A stretch of DNA of 64,000 nt from NCBI GenBank assembly GCA_003161575.1, contig PMOE01000059.1, forward strand, positions 35,958-99,957, written 5' to 3'. Made by a program: the position numbers and the translations under genes. Below, one piece after another: positions 1-9,171 of the stretch. The notes under the pieces were generated by a model, which worked only from the letters and a program-made list of their open reading frames with translations, did not search any database and was not told the origin of the DNA. Numbering within the stretch: position 1 is the stretch's first letter; every line of letters starts with the position of its first letter. The stretch is from Acidimicrobiaceae bacterium. GTDB taxonomy: Bacteria > Actinomycetota > Acidimicrobiia > Acidimicrobiales > RAAP-2.

Positions 1-1376
1 GCCGCACCGAAGAACTTCTTCGGCGGATAGAGGGCACCCGAGTCGACACCGCCGGACATGATCCGGCCGGTCGCCGGAGCGGCCAGGTTGTAGGCCCGGG
101 CCAAACGGGTGATCCCGTCGAGGATGATCACGACGTCCTGGCCCTTCTCGACCAGGCGCTTGGCCCGCTCGATGGCCAGCTCGGCCACTGCGGTGTGCTC
201 TTCGGAGGGGCGGTCGAAGGTGGAGGCCACGACTTCGCCGCGCACCGAGCGCCGCATGTCGGTCGCTTCCTCGGGGCGCTCGGCCACCAAGAGCACCATC
301 AGGTGGACCTCGGGGTTGTTCGCCTCGATGGAGTGGGCGATCTGCTTGACCACCGTGGTCTTGCCCGCCTTGGGCGGTGAGACGATCATCCCGCGCTGAC
401 CCTTGCCGATGGGCGCCAACAGGTCGACGATCCGGACAGTGACGTTGTCTTTGTCCCCGGGCGTCTCGAGGACGAGCCGGCTGTCGGGGAACAGCGGGGT
501 GAGGTCCTCGAATTGTGGGCGGTTGCGAGCCTCCTCGGGATCCATGCCCGACACGGTGTCGATCCGCAACAGTGCCGGGTACTTCTCGTTGTTCGACGCC
601 GGGCGACAGGCGCCCTCGACGTAGTCACCCCGGCGCAGCGCGAAGCGCCGGGCCTGGCTGATCGAGACGTAGACGTCCTTGCTCGAGGGCAGGTACCCGT
701 CGCAGCGCAAGAATCCGTACCCTTCGTCACGCAGGTCGAGCAGTCCGCGCACCTCGACGAGCTCGCCTTGGTAGGCGGCCTCTTGGTTGGAACCGCCCTG
801 CAACTCACGTTCGCCTCCGGGGGTGCGCTCGCGACCCCGGCGGCGGCGGCCCCGGCGGTTCCCGGCCTCGACGTTGCCCTGCTGGGCGTTGCCCTGGGGG
901 GCGTTGTTGTGCTGGCGGTTCTGCTGGGCCCCCTGGCGTTGCTGGTTCCCCTGGTTGCCCTGGTTCCCCTGGTTCGGTTCGTTGCTCTGGCCCCGGGCAT
1001 CTGCGCCGCGGCCGGCGGTCTCCTGGCTGGCCGATCCGTTCGCCGATGCCTGGCCGCTCGACTCTGTCACCTCGGCCGTTTCGGGCTCGGTGGGGTTGGC
1101 TCCGGGTTCGCCGTCGGTCACGTCGCTGACCTCGGCCACAGGACCACGAGTGCGTCGGGTGGCCGGCTTGGTGCCGTTGCCCTCCGCAGTCCCGTTGGTG
1201 GTCCTGGTCGGCTCGTCGGGGCCGCTGACCCCGGTCGCCTCCAGAATTTGATCGATGATGTCCGCCTTTTTGGTCCGCGATGTCGTCTTGAGGGACATCG
1301 CCTGGGCGATCGCGTGGAGCTCATCTCGCTCCTTGCTTTCGAGCACCGACCGTTCGAGCTGCTGTTCGGCAGTCAT
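1..1376 (-). CDS. rho: Transcription termination factor Rho (3' end outside window)
   Basis: Hexameric RNA-dependent ATPase that ends transcription of untranslated RNA. The visible 458 codons give an N-terminal Rho_N-type helical region (about 1-45), then a disordered insert (about 60-190) rich in Gly, Asn, Gln and Arg, then the RNA-binding cold-shock domain (LRCDGYLPS, YVSISQARRF) and the ATPase start with a Walker A loop (PPKAGKTT) and a Walker B-like VIILDGITRLARAY. The left window edge removes the C-terminus. The start ATG follows GGAG by 5 nt. Long basic inserts between Rho_N and the RNA-binding domain are typical of actinobacterial Rho. The gene lies about 430 nt downstream of thrC on the same strand, as in the conserved actinobacterial thr-rho order. 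Identification is secure. Confidence 0.97.
   Translation of the reverse strand, partial: MTAEQQLERSVLESKERDELHAIAQAMSLKTTSRTKKADIIDQILEATGVSGPDEPTRTTNGTAEGNGTKPATRRTRGPVAEVSDVTDGEPGANPTEPETAEVTESSGQASANGSASQETAGRGADARGQSNEPNQGNQGNQGNQQRQGAQQNRQHNNAPQGNAQQGNVEAGNRRGRRRRGRERTPGGERELQGGSNQEAAYQGELVEVRGLLDLRDEGYGFLRCDGYLPSSKDVYVSISQARRFALRRGDYVEGACRPASNNEKYPALLRIDTVSGMDPEEARNRPQFEDLTPLFPDSRLVLETPGDKDNVTVRIVDLLAPIGKGQRGMIVSPPKAGKTTVVKQIAHSIEANNPEVHLMVLLVAERPEEATDMRRSVRGEVVASTFDRPSEEHTAVAELAIERAKRLVEKGQDVVIILDGITRLARAYNLAAPATGRIMSGGVDSGALYPPKKFFGA
942..977 (-). repeat. 9-bp tandem repeat encoding Gly-Asn-Gln in Rho insert
   Basis: Four adjacent 9-bp units (plus-strand form ctggttccc with single changes) encode an Asn-Gln-Gly repeat in the disordered insert of Rho. 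More Gln/Asn-rich sequence follows it, before an Arg-rich patch (RRGRRRRGRE). Confidence 0.8.
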
Positions 1377-1807
1377 CGGTCTCCAATCTCGTCAAGGGCC
1401 GCAGCGAATGTGCTGGCACAGTCGGTGCGGGAAAACAGGAAGTGGAAGACGGATTCGCTTTGCGACCCCGCCCCCAATCGCCACCGTCTTCGGACCCCGT
1501 GCGGGGGCCGTTTCGGACCCGCGACGAGCGCTCCGAGGCGCAGGTGGGATGTGATCATCCTAGCGGCTGGCGCCACGGAGGTGCAATACATTCCGCCGGA
1601 CCCTCCCCGCAGCCCCGATTGCCCGGGTCGGCCGGCCCACGATGCCGTCGCCCACGCCCGCCGCCGGTTACCGGTCGAAAATGGGCCGCTTTGCCGCTGC
1701 TGGGTCCCGAGGGCGGCCCAGAGTTCCTGGTCCGACCGCCGGCGGGCACCGGAGCGGGGCACCGATCCCGGCCGCTGGCACAGCGCGGAAACGAGAGGGG
1801 CGAGGCC
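1377..1807. other. Intergenic region between thrC and rho
   Basis: This stretch has no ORF I consider real. It must carry the rho leader and probably its promoter, because rho and thrC are both on the minus strand. The homoserine kinase gene thrB that often follows thrC is not here, and I see no recognisable remnant of it in the minus-strand frames. Confidence 0.6.
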
Positions 1808-2851
1808 TCAGACCGAGAGCTCGGCCAGGATGGTGGCGAGATCCGGCGCGACAACCTTGGGCACCGAAATCTGGGTGATGGCGAGATCGGGGTCCTTCAG
1901 ACCGTGGCCCGTCAACACGCAGACCACCGTCGAGCCTTCGCGGACTCCCACCTTCAGCAGCCCGGCCACCGAGGCGGCCGAGGCGGCCTCGCAGAACACG
2001 CCCTCATCTTCGGCCAAGAGGCGGTACGCGGCCAGGATCTCGTCGTCGCTCACCGCGCTGATCCCCCCGCCGGACTCGGCGGCGGCCGACGTCGCGGCGT
2101 ACCAGCTCGCTGGGTTCCCGATCCGGATGGCCGTGGCGACGGTCTCTGGGTGTTCAACCGGGTGCCCGAGAACGATGGGCGCGGCGCCGGCCGCTTGGAA
2201 TCCGAGCATCCGCGGCAGCTTGGTCGACAGACCGGCCGCCTTGTATTCGAGGTAGCCGCGCCAATACGCGGTGATGTTCCCAGCATTGCCGACGGGGATG
2301 CAGTGGACGTCGGGTGCGTCTCCAAGCGTGTCGACTACCTCGAAGGCGCCCGTCTTTTGCCCTTCGATGCGGAACGGGTTGACCGAGTTCACGACGGTGA
2401 TCGGCGCGTGCCGCGGCAACTCGCGCACAATGGTCAGGGCCTGGTCGAAGTTCCCCTGGACCTGCAGCACCTTGGCCCCGTGCACCAGCGCCTGCGCCAG
2501 CTTGCCGAGGGCGATGTGTCCCTCGGGGATGAGCACGGCACAGGCGAGCCCCGCCCGGGCCGAGTAGGCCGCGGCAGAGGCCGAGGTGTTGCCGGTGGAA
2601 GCGCACACCACCGCCTTGGCTCCCTCTTCGACGGCCTTGGAGATGGCCATCGTCATGCCCCGGTCCTTGAAAGAACCGGTCGGGTTGGCCCCCTCGACCT
2701 TCAAAAAGACCCGGGCACCGGTGCGCTCGGAGAGCCGGGGGGCCGGCACGAGCGGGGTCCCCCCCTCCAACAGCGTGACGACCGGCGTATCGGCGACAAC
2801 AGGGAGGAACGAGCGGTACTCCTCGACCACCCCACGCCAGCCCCCGGGCAT
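1808..2851 (-). CDS. thrC: Threonine synthase
   Basis: PLP-dependent enzyme converting O-phosphohomoserine to threonine, the last step of threonine synthesis. The protein is 347 aa, the usual bacterial short form. The PLP lysine is in [10 protein letters not shown] (about residue 62), followed by the STGNTSAS phosphate-binding loop and the [12 protein letters not shown] loop. An in-frame TTG at 2857 overlaps the hom stop; I prefer ATG 2851, two nt beyond the hom stop codon. It is the third gene of a lysA-hom-thrC operon. The thrB kinase that makes its substrate is not in this window. Confidence 0.95.
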   Translation of the reverse strand: MPGGWRGVVEEYRSFLPVVADTPVVTLLEGGTPLVPAPRLSERTGARVFLKVEGANPTGSFKDRGMTMAISKAVEEGAKAVVCASTGNTSASAAAYSARAGLACAVLIPEGHIALGKLAQALVHGAKVLQVQGNFDQALTIVRELPRHAPITVVNSVNPFRIEGQKTGAFEVVDTLGDAPDVHCIPVGNAGNITAYWRGYLEYKAAGLSTKLPRMLGFQAAGAAPIVLGHPVEHPETVATAIRIGNPASWYAATSAAAESGGGISAVSDDEILAAYRLLAEDEGVFCEAASAASVAGLLKVGVREGSTVVCVLTGHGLKDPDLAITQISVPKVVAPDLATILAELSV

Positions 2852-2853
2852 GC

Positions 2854-4197
2854 TCAAACCCCCGCGCCTTCGTCGGCCCGCGCCGGTCCGTCGTCGGGGC
2901 CGATCACGCGCAACACCCCGCCCACCCGGTCGACCGCCTCGAGGAGCCGGAGGTCGTCGAGCGTCTCTTGGACGTCGCTCTCCCGGGCGGTGTGGGTGAG
3001 AAAGATCAGCCGGGCCTCGTCTGAGAGCCCCACCTGTTCCATGGCCTTGATCGACACGCCGTGATTCCCAAAGACAGTGGCCACCGCGGCCAACACCCCG
3101 GGCTGGTCAACCACGTCGAGGCTCAGATAGAAGGCCGAACGAAGCTCACCAATCGGGCGGACCTTCGACGCCGTTCTCTTGGGGGCGGGTCCGGGGGATC
3201 CGGCGCGCAGATTGCGGGCCGCGTCGATGAGGTCGCCCAACACCGCACTTGCCGAGGGGGCCCCGCCCGCCCCGCGTCCGTAGAGCATGAGCTCGCCGCA
3301 GGCCTCCCCTTCTATGAACACCGCATTGAAGGCCCCGCGCACCGAAGCCAGCGGATGCGAGCGGGGCACCATCGCCGGGTGCACCCGTACCGAGATGTCG
3401 GGGCCACCGTCGACCACCTCGGCCACCGCCAGGAGCTTGACCACGTACCCGAGCCGATCGGCGAAGGCCACGTCGGCCGCCCGGACCCCGGTGATGCCCT
3501 CCCGATAGACGTCGGCGGCGACCAGGTCGCTGCCGAAGGCCAACCCGGCCAAGATGGACGCCTTGGCCGCGGCGTCGTCGCCCTCGACATCGGCAGAGGG
3601 GTCCCGCTCGGCCAGGCCGAGCCGCTGGGCCTCGGCCAGGGCGTCGGCGTAGTCCATGGACTCTTCGGCCATCGAAGTGAGGATGTAGTTGGTGGTGCCG
3701 TTGACGATGCCCATCAACCGGGAGATCCGCTCACCGGCCAGGGACTCGCGCAACGGACGGATGACCGGGATGGCTCCGGCCACCGCCGCCTCATAAAGGA
3801 GGTCCACCCCGTTGTCCGCCGCCAGCGCAGCCAGCTCGACCCCGCAATCGGCGAGCAGCGCCTTGTTCCCGGTCACCACCGGACGCCCGGCCCGCAACGC
3901 GGCCTCGACCAAGCTGCGAGCGGGGTCGAGTCCGCCGATCAGCTCGACCACGATGTCGATGTCGGGCCGCTCCACCAGCTCCTTGGCGTCGTCGGTCAAA
4001 AGATCTGGCGGGAAGGGGAGCTGGCGGGACCGGGAGAGATCAGAGACGGCCACCCCGGCCAGCTCCAAACCGACGCCGGTGCGATCGGCGATCTCCTCGG
4101 CCCGGGTGGCGAGCAGGCCGACCAGGGCCCCGCCCACGTTGCCGCATCCGAGCACTGCGACGCGCACGGGGCCCGGTGCACCAGCAGCGTCGCTCAT
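2854..4197 (-). CDS. hom: Homoserine dehydrogenase with C-terminal ACT domain
   Basis: NAD(P)H-dependent reduction of aspartate semialdehyde to homoserine, the branch point to threonine and methionine. The 447-aa protein has a Rossmann motif GCGNVG (17-22), the GNKALL segment with the catalytic lysine (K112), the [11 protein letters not shown] motif and the [17 protein letters not shown] signature. A C-terminal ACT domain (about 360-440) begins with [15 protein letters not shown] and is the usual site of threonine feedback inhibition. It is 59 nt downstream of lysA and followed directly by thrC, indicating one operon. Not fused to aspartokinase. Confidence 0.96.
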   Translation of the reverse strand: MSDAAGAPGPVRVAVLGCGNVGGALVGLLATRAEEIADRTGVGLELAGVAVSDLSRSRQLPFPPDLLTDDAKELVERPDIDIVVELIGGLDPARSLVEAALRAGRPVVTGNKALLADCGVELAALAADNGVDLLYEAAVAGAIPVIRPLRESLAGERISRLMGIVNGTTNYILTSMAEESMDYADALAEAQRLGLAERDPSADVEGDDAAAKASILAGLAFGSDLVAADVYREGITGVRAADVAFADRLGYVVKLLAVAEVVDGGPDISVRVHPAMVPRSHPLASVRGAFNAVFIEGEACGELMLYGRGAGGAPSASAVLGDLIDAARNLRAGSPGPAPKRTASKVRPIGELRSAFYLSLDVVDQPGVLAAVATVFGNHGVSIKAMEQVGLSDEARLIFLTHTARESDVQETLDDLRLLEAVDRVGGVLRVIGPDDGPARADEGAGV

Positions 4198-4256
4198 CTG
4201 CTCACGCTACCTTTCGCACACCGGGGCGGTCCGGATAAGGCCCGCACCCGGACCGC

Positions 4257-5588
4257 TCACACGTCCAGGCGGACCAAGTCCTCGAAGGTCTCGCCGCGGA
4301 CCACCAGCCGGGCCTGGCCACCTCTGACGAAGAGCACCGGGGGCCGGGGCACTTTGTTGTAGTTGGAGGCCATCGAATAGCCGTAGGCCCCGGTGACCGG
4401 GGTGGCCAGGACGTCGCCCACCACGAGGTCGTCGGGCACCCGGGCCTCGGCGACTATCACGTCGCCCGATTCGCAGTGCTTGCCTACGACCCGCACCGCC
4501 CGGGGGCGCCGCGCCGCGGGCTCGCGGGGCAAGAAGGCTTCGTAGCCGCTCCCGTAGAGCACCGGGCGCGGGTTGTCGCTCATTCCCCCGTCGACCGCCA
4601 CGTAGGTGCGGATGCCTGCGAGTTCTTTGACCGTGCCCACCGTGTACAAGGTGATCCCGGCCGTGGCCACGATGGAGCGGCCGGGCTCGGCCGTGATCCG
4701 GGTGCCCGGCGCCACACCGGCCTGCTCGCAGGCGTCACGGGTGGCCTGGGCCCACTCGCCCTGGGTCGGGGTCTGTTCGCCGTTCACGTAGGCCACCCCG
4801 AGCCCTCCGCCGACCACCAGCTCGGAGAGCGAGAGCGGGGCGAAGAACTCGGCCAGGATGACCGCTGCCTCTTCGAAATGGCCGACGTCGAAAACCTGGC
4901 TGCCGATGTGGGCGTGGACGCCGACCAACTCCACGCCGGGGGCGAGCTCGAGCGCGGCCACCGCCTTGCTCGCCGCACCAGACGCAACCGAGAACCCGAA
5001 CTTCGAATCCTCCTGCCCGGTGCGCACGAACTCGTGGGTGTGCACCTCGACCCCCGGGGTCACCCGAACGAGCACCCGGGGACGCTGGGCCCGAGGAGCC
5101 GAGCCGGCATCGGTCAGTCGGCCGAGGCGGTCGATCTCGTCGAACGAGTCGACCACGATGCGGCCCACGCCGACCTCGAGGGCCCGGGCCAACTCGGCTT
5201 CGGATTTGTTGTTGCCGTGCAGGACGAGGCGCTCGGGAGGCACCCCGACCGAAAGCGCCACGTGCAGCTCGCCGCCGGTGGCCACGTCGAGACACAGGCC
5301 CTCCTCGTGGGCCAGCACGGCCATAGCCGTGCACAAGAACGCCTTGGTCGCATAGGCCACGCCGTCACCCCAGGCGGCGACCGCCTCGCGACAGCGAACC
5401 CGGATGTGCTCTTCGTCGTAGATGAACAGGGGCGTGCCGTACTGCTTGGCCAGCGCCACCAGTTCCACGCCGCCGACGGCGAGACCCCCCCGCCCAATCG
5501 ACGCGGTCATCGGCAGCAGGTGTGGCTCCGGAGGATCGGCGGCGAGGCGAGCCAGGGTCTCGGGCCCGTCGACGCGTCGGGGGCTCAC
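4257..5588 (-). CDS. lysA: Diaminopimelate decarboxylase
   Basis: PLP enzyme that decarboxylates meso-diaminopimelate to L-lysine. The PLP lysine is in YATKAFLC (about residue 82), with HGNNKS, HIGSQ, EPGRSIV and GKHCESGD (active-site Cys) as further family motifs. The frame stays open upstream across the tRNA gene to 5777, which cannot be coding. I chose GTG 5588 (443 aa) because it retains the HLLP segment found near the N-terminus of actinobacterial LysA; ATG 5510 would remove it. First gene of the lysA-hom-thrC operon and divergent from tRNA-Arg. Confidence 0.94.
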   Translation of the reverse strand: MSPRRVDGPETLARLAADPPEPHLLPMTASIGRGGLAVGGVELVALAKQYGTPLFIYDEEHIRVRCREAVAAWGDGVAYATKAFLCTAMAVLAHEEGLCLDVATGGELHVALSVGVPPERLVLHGNNKSEAELARALEVGVGRIVVDSFDEIDRLGRLTDAGSAPRAQRPRVLVRVTPGVEVHTHEFVRTGQEDSKFGFSVASGAASKAVAALELAPGVELVGVHAHIGSQVFDVGHFEEAAVILAEFFAPLSLSELVVGGGLGVAYVNGEQTPTQGEWAQATRDACEQAGVAPGTRITAEPGRSIVATAGITLYTVGTVKELAGIRTYVAVDGGMSDNPRPVLYGSGYEAFLPREPAARRPRAVRVVGKHCESGDVIVAEARVPDDLVVGDVLATPVTGAYGYSMASNYNKVPRPPVLFVRGGQARLVVRGETFEDLVRLDV

Positions 5589-5683
5589 GGGACGAACGGA
5601 CACAGCAGTGCAGGATACGGCACCACATCGGCGCACCCAGGCCAGAGCGCGGTCGGCGGAGGCTACGATCGGCGCCTGCCCCA

Positions 5684-5758
5684 GCCCCAGTAGCTCAGTG
5701 GATAGAGCACCGGCCTCCGGAGCCGGGTGCGCAGGTTCAAGTCCTGCCTGGGGCGCCA
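5684..5758 (+). tRNA. tRNA-Arg (anticodon CCG)
   Basis: The cloverleaf can be read directly: acceptor stem GCCCCAG with CTGGGGC (5748-5754), D-arm TAGCTCAGTGGATAGAGC, anticodon stem CCGGC/GCCGG around loop CTCCGGA (anticodon CCG), and T-arm GCAGG-TTCAAGT-CCTGC. Discriminator G and an encoded CCA (5756-5758) follow. It reads CGG codons. It sits at the left edge of an accessory block, a classic position for integration. Confidence 0.96.
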
Positions 5759-5762
5759 ATGT

Positions 5763-5778
5763 GATGTCCCAGGACATC
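5763..5778. repeat. Short perfect inverted repeat just past tRNA-Arg
   Basis: GATGTCC-CA-GGACATC is a perfect 7-bp inverted repeat starting 5 nt after the tRNA CCA. About 65 nt further on is AT-richer DNA with a GGGAATTCC palindrome. It could be a tRNA terminator-like hairpin, a protein site, or a remnant of an insertion-sequence end. No transposase reading frame accompanies it. Confidence 0.5.
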
Positions 5779-5966
5779 GCGGACAGACGAACCTGTGCGG
5801 GCTACGTGACCTCCGCCTTCGGGGCGTGACGGCCGACAGAATTGGGAATTCCGGGACAAAACTGACTAGCAAAATTGGCGATCAACCAAGACTCCTGCAA
5901 GACGGGAGCGTGCGGGAAAGACGAACCACCCAGCTCACGAGCGCCGAGTGTTGCGTGGAACTCCAG

Positions 5967-5996
5967 CTTGACGTGAACGTCAATAAAGCTTACCGT
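5967..5996 (+). promoter_or_regulatory. Promoter with MerR-type dyad for the MFS-merR-DLH operon
   Basis: TTGACGT-GA-ACGTCAA (5968-5983) is a perfect 7-bp inverted repeat whose left half forms a -35 box TTGACG. A -10 candidate TACCGT (5991-5996) lies 17 nt after the -35. The MFS start ATG 6031 is about 28 nt downstream of the expected transcript start. The operon encodes a MerR-family protein, so autoregulation is likely. The dyad overlaps the -35 rather than sitting centrally in a 19-bp spacer, so repression is as plausible as activation by twisting. Confidence 0.6.
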
Positions 5997-6030
5997 CCAC
6001 GTGAAGTTTGATGGATCCCCCCGGAGACCG

Positions 6031-7872
6031 ATGACCGACCTCGAGCAGGCAAGGCGACCAGGCGCGCCCCAGGCGGCGCCGAGCGACGGCTACAAATGGA
6101 CCGCCCTGTTCATCGCCACCCTGGGCATGTTGATGGCGACGATCGACGGCTCCATCGTGCTCATCGCCATGCCCGATATCTTCCGGGGAATCGGGCTCAA
6201 TCCGCTCGAGCCGGGAAACAGCTTCTACCTCCTGTGGATGATCCTCGGGTTCCTGGTGGTCACGAGCGTGCTGGTAGTCACGCTCGGACGATTGGGTGAC
6301 ATCTACGGCAGGGTCCGGATCTACAACCTCGGATTCGCCGTCTTCACCTTCTTCTCCCTACTCCTGTCCGTGACGTGGATGTCGGGCCACGCTGCCGGGA
6401 TCTGGCTCATCACCATGCGCCTCTTCCAGGGCCTGGGCGCGGCCATGCTCATGGCGAACTCGGCGGCGATCCTGACCGACGCCTTCCCGGCGGACCAGCG
6501 GGGCCTCGCCATGGGGGTGAACCAGGGAGCAGGCTTCAGCGGCACCTTCATCGGGTTGGTACTGGGCGGACTCCTGGCGCCGATCGACTGGCGGCTCATC
6601 TTTCTCGTGTCCGTTCCCGTCGGCCTGTTCGGCACGGCCTGGGGCTACCTCAAACTGCGCGAACTGGGTCAGCGCCACCGGGCACGTATCGACTGGCCGG
6701 GGAACGTCACCTTTGCCCTCGGCATGATCCTGATCATGGTGGGGATCACCTACGGCATCGAGCCCTACGGGGGTCACGCAATGGGCTGGCAGAGCCCCTT
6801 CGTGCTGGGCTGCATCGGTGTCGGCGTCATCTTGATGATCGCATTCTGCGTGATCGAGACGAGGGTCACCGACCCCATGTTCCGTCTCCAGCTGTTCAAG
6901 ATCCGCGCCTTCACCGCTGGGATCTCGGCCAGCTTCCTGGCCGCACTGAGCCGCGGCGGACTCATGTTCATGCTCGTCATCTGGTTGCAGGGAATCTGGC
7001 TACCGCTGCACGGCTATGACTTCGCTCGCACCCCACTGTGGGCCGGGATCGCCATGATCCCGCTCACTGTCGGACTCCTCATCTCCGGACCGGTCAGCGG
7101 CATCCTGTCGGATCGCTACGGGGCCCGGCCGTTCGCTACGGGCGGCATGCTCGGCGCGGCGGTCTGCTTCGGCCTCCTCGAAGCGCTGCCGGTCAATTTC
7201 TCCTATTGGGTGTTCGGAACCCTCCTGTTCTTCACCGGATTGACCATGGGCGCGTTCGGATCTCCGAACCGCGCCGGGGTCATGAACAGCCTGCCCCCCG
7301 AGCATCGTGGCGCAGGTTCGGGTATGAACACGACCTTCCAGAACTCGGCGCAGGTCTTCTCGATCGGCATCTTCTTCACACTGATGATCGTCGGGCTGTC
7401 CTCGACGCTGTCCCACAGCCTCTACAACGGCCTGGTCGCCCACGGCGTGCCGGTGCAGACGGCAAACCAGGCGGCGCACCTGCCGCCGGTCTCCACGTTG
7501 TTCGCAGCGTTCCTGGGCTACAACCCGATCGCCCACCTGATCGGGGCCGGGACACTCGCACACCTCACTGCCGGCCAGCAGGCGGTGCTCCTCGGCCACG
7601 GGTACTTCCCGATGCTCATCGCGGCGCCGTTTCAGGCCGGCTTGCACGCCGCCCTCGACTTCGCCATCTTTGCCAGTCTGCTGGCGGCGGGGGCATCGTG
7701 GGTCAGAGGGGGGCGATACGTCTACTCTGAGCCTGCGGCCGATGGCCAATTGCTCGGTACCGCAGGTTCGACTCCGACGATCAATGGAACCGAGTCGGGG
7801 GGTACACAACTCGATGGGGAAGAAGAAGCGGCGGTCGGTGCCGCGTACGATGCGGTGCCGGAGGTGAACTGA
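6031..7872 (+). CDS. MFS multidrug exporter, DHA2 (EmrB/QacA) type
   Basis: Proton-coupled export of hydrophobic small molecules is the expected role; the substrate is unknown. The 613-aa protein has about 14 hydrophobic segments, starting YKWTALFIATLGMLMATIDGS, the acidic motif D1 region, and the motif A loop GRLGDIYGR after helix 2. It has a long extracytoplasmic loop before the last helix and a polar acidic C-terminal tail of about 50 residues. I chose ATG 6031, preceded by CGGAGA, over the in-frame GTG 6001, which would lie at or before the predicted transcript start. The stop overlaps the merR start (TGATG), so the two are translationally coupled. Confidence 0.88.
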   Translation: MTDLEQARRPGAPQAAPSDGYKWTALFIATLGMLMATIDGSIVLIAMPDIFRGIGLNPLEPGNSFYLLWMILGFLVVTSVLVVTLGRLGDIYGRVRIYNLGFAVFTFFSLLLSVTWMSGHAAGIWLITMRLFQGLGAAMLMANSAAILTDAFPADQRGLAMGVNQGAGFSGTFIGLVLGGLLAPIDWRLIFLVSVPVGLFGTAWGYLKLRELGQRHRARIDWPGNVTFALGMILIMVGITYGIEPYGGHAMGWQSPFVLGCIGVGVILMIAFCVIETRVTDPMFRLQLFKIRAFTAGISASFLAALSRGGLMFMLVIWLQGIWLPLHGYDFARTPLWAGIAMIPLTVGLLISGPVSGILSDRYGARPFATGGMLGAAVCFGLLEALPVNFSYWVFGTLLFFTGLTMGAFGSPNRAGVMNSLPPEHRGAGSGMNTTFQNSAQVFSIGIFFTLMIVGLSSTLSHSLYNGLVAHGVPVQTANQAAHLPPVSTLFAAFLGYNPIAHLIGAGTLAHLTAGQQAVLLGHGYFPMLIAAPFQAGLHAALDFAIFASLLAAGASWVRGGRYVYSEPAADGQLLGTAGSTPTINGTESGGTQLDGEEEAAVGAAYDAVPEVN

Positions 7873-8399
7873 TGACACCAACTCGCCCGTCGGTGACCGA
7901 GCGGAGACCGTTGGTGCTGCGCATCGGCGAGGTCGCAAAGCTGACCGAGTTGACGACCCGGACGTTGCGGTACTGGGAGGAGCTCGGGCTGGTCAGTCCG
8001 AGCGACTACGGCGGTAACGGAGAACGCCGCTACTCGGCGGCGGACCTGACCCGAGTCAGAAGGATCCGTGACCTTCAGCAGCTCCTGGGGTTCTCATTGG
8101 CCGAGGTCCGTGTGGTCCTCGACACCGAAGACGTCAGCGTGCTCGACCGGGTCAAGTCGGAGTTCCAATCCGGCGATCCTTCCCCCCTGCGTCAGCGGGA
8201 ACTGCTCGACGAAGCCATTTTGGCCAATGATCAGCTCTTGGCCCGTCTCGATGACACGCTCTCGCGCATCCGGGCGTTCCGAAGCGAACGGGAGGCCAGC
8301 GCGGGGCGCTTGTGGGCACGCCGCGAGGAGCTCGATGCGGAAATCGATCCCACGCTGGGCGCTGAGTTACAGCCGAGCGGCAAGCGGGAAGAAAGGTAG
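7872..8399 (+). CDS. MerR-family transcriptional regulator
   Basis: One-component regulator of 175 aa. The N-terminal winged helix-turn-helix is LRIGEVAKLTELTTRTLRYWEELGL (about 15-39) with the wing RRYSAADL. A helical, coiled-coil-like dimerisation region follows to about residue 155. There is no cysteine at all, which argues against a metal- or Fe-S-sensing MerR and for a small-molecule ligand. Start overlaps the MFS stop by one nt. The likely target is the dyad at 5968-5983 in front of the operon. Confidence 0.9.
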   Translation: MTPTRPSVTERRPLVLRIGEVAKLTELTTRTLRYWEELGLVSPSDYGGNGERRYSAADLTRVRRIRDLQQLLGFSLAEVRVVLDTEDVSVLDRVKSEFQSGDPSPLRQRELLDEAILANDQLLARLDDTLSRIRAFRSEREASAGRLWARREELDAEIDPTLGAELQPSGKREER

Positions 8400-8401
8400 C
8401 G

Positions 8402-9145
8402 ATGAGCGATGCCATGAGAGCGGGGACGGTGTCACTCATTGGCGCCGGGGGCGACGAGATCGAGGCGTACCTGGCCCAACCGACCGGTCGGACGTCGATC
8501 GGTGGAGTCGTCGTGATTCACCACATGCCCGGATACGACGAGCCGACGAAGGAGATCACGAGGAAGTTCGCCGCCCACGGCTACCTGGCCCTGTGTCCAA
8601 ATCTGTATTCCCGCGAGGCGCCCGGTGCAAGTCCCGACGATGCCGCGGCGGCGGCTCGTGCGCAGGGTGGCGTGCCCGATGAGCGCCTGGTGGGCGACGT
8701 CGCCGGCGCGGCCACACATTTGAGATCGCTCGACTCGTCCAACGGGAAGGTGGCGACCATCGGATACTGCTCGGGCGGTCGACAGTCGTTCCTGGCTGCA
8801 TGCAGTCTGCAGCTCGACGCTGCGGTCGACTGCTACGGCGCATTCGTGCTGTCGTCGCCTCCCGAAGGCGTGCCGTTACAAGTGGAGCCGATCGCCCACC
8901 TCGCGGAGAACCTGTCGTGCCCGTTGCTCGGACTCTTTGGAGCTGACGACCAGTTCCCCTCTCCCGCTGAGGTCACCGAGCTCGAGCAACTACTTACCAA
9001 TCACCACAAGACGTTCGCGTTCCATACCTACGACGGCGCGGGCCACGCGTTCTTCGCCACGAACCGCACCAGCTACCGGCCAGAAGCCGCAAACGAGGGC
9101 TGGGAGCGGATCTGGGAGTTCTTCGGGCGGTATCTCGGTAACTGA
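8402..9145 (+). CDS. Dienelactone hydrolase family protein
   Basis: Alpha/beta hydrolase of 247 aa. The nucleophile is a cysteine in GYCSGG (C123), with an acid in GADDQ (D182/D183) and histidine in GAGHAFF (H215), the Cys-Asp-His triad typical of dienelactone hydrolase. It starts 2 nt after the merR stop, so it belongs to the exporter operon. A plausible role is hydrolysis of a lactone or ester xenobiotic that the exporter or regulator also recognises. The true substrate cannot be read from sequence. Confidence 0.88.
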   Translation: MSDAMRAGTVSLIGAGGDEIEAYLAQPTGRTSIGGVVVIHHMPGYDEPTKEITRKFAAHGYLALCPNLYSREAPGASPDDAAAAARAQGGVPDERLVGDVAGAATHLRSLDSSNGKVATIGYCSGGRQSFLAACSLQLDAAVDCYGAFVLSSPPEGVPLQVEPIAHLAENLSCPLLGLFGADDQFPSPAEVTELEQLLTNHHKTFAFHTYDGAGHAFFATNRTSYRPEAANEGWERIWEFFGRYLGN

Positions 9146-9171
9146 CCGCTGACCAAGAGACGGAGACCACC

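Noticed and set aside
513-3064. Long plus-strand open frames of 580 and 540 codons opposite rho, thrC and the gap
   Set aside because: They are antisense shadows of high-GC genes; their translations lack domains and are rich in Arg/Pro/Gly.
5589-5777. N-terminal extension of lysA up to 506 aa
   Set aside because: It would read through the tRNA-Arg gene and has no family similarity; the LysA fold starts after GTG 5588.
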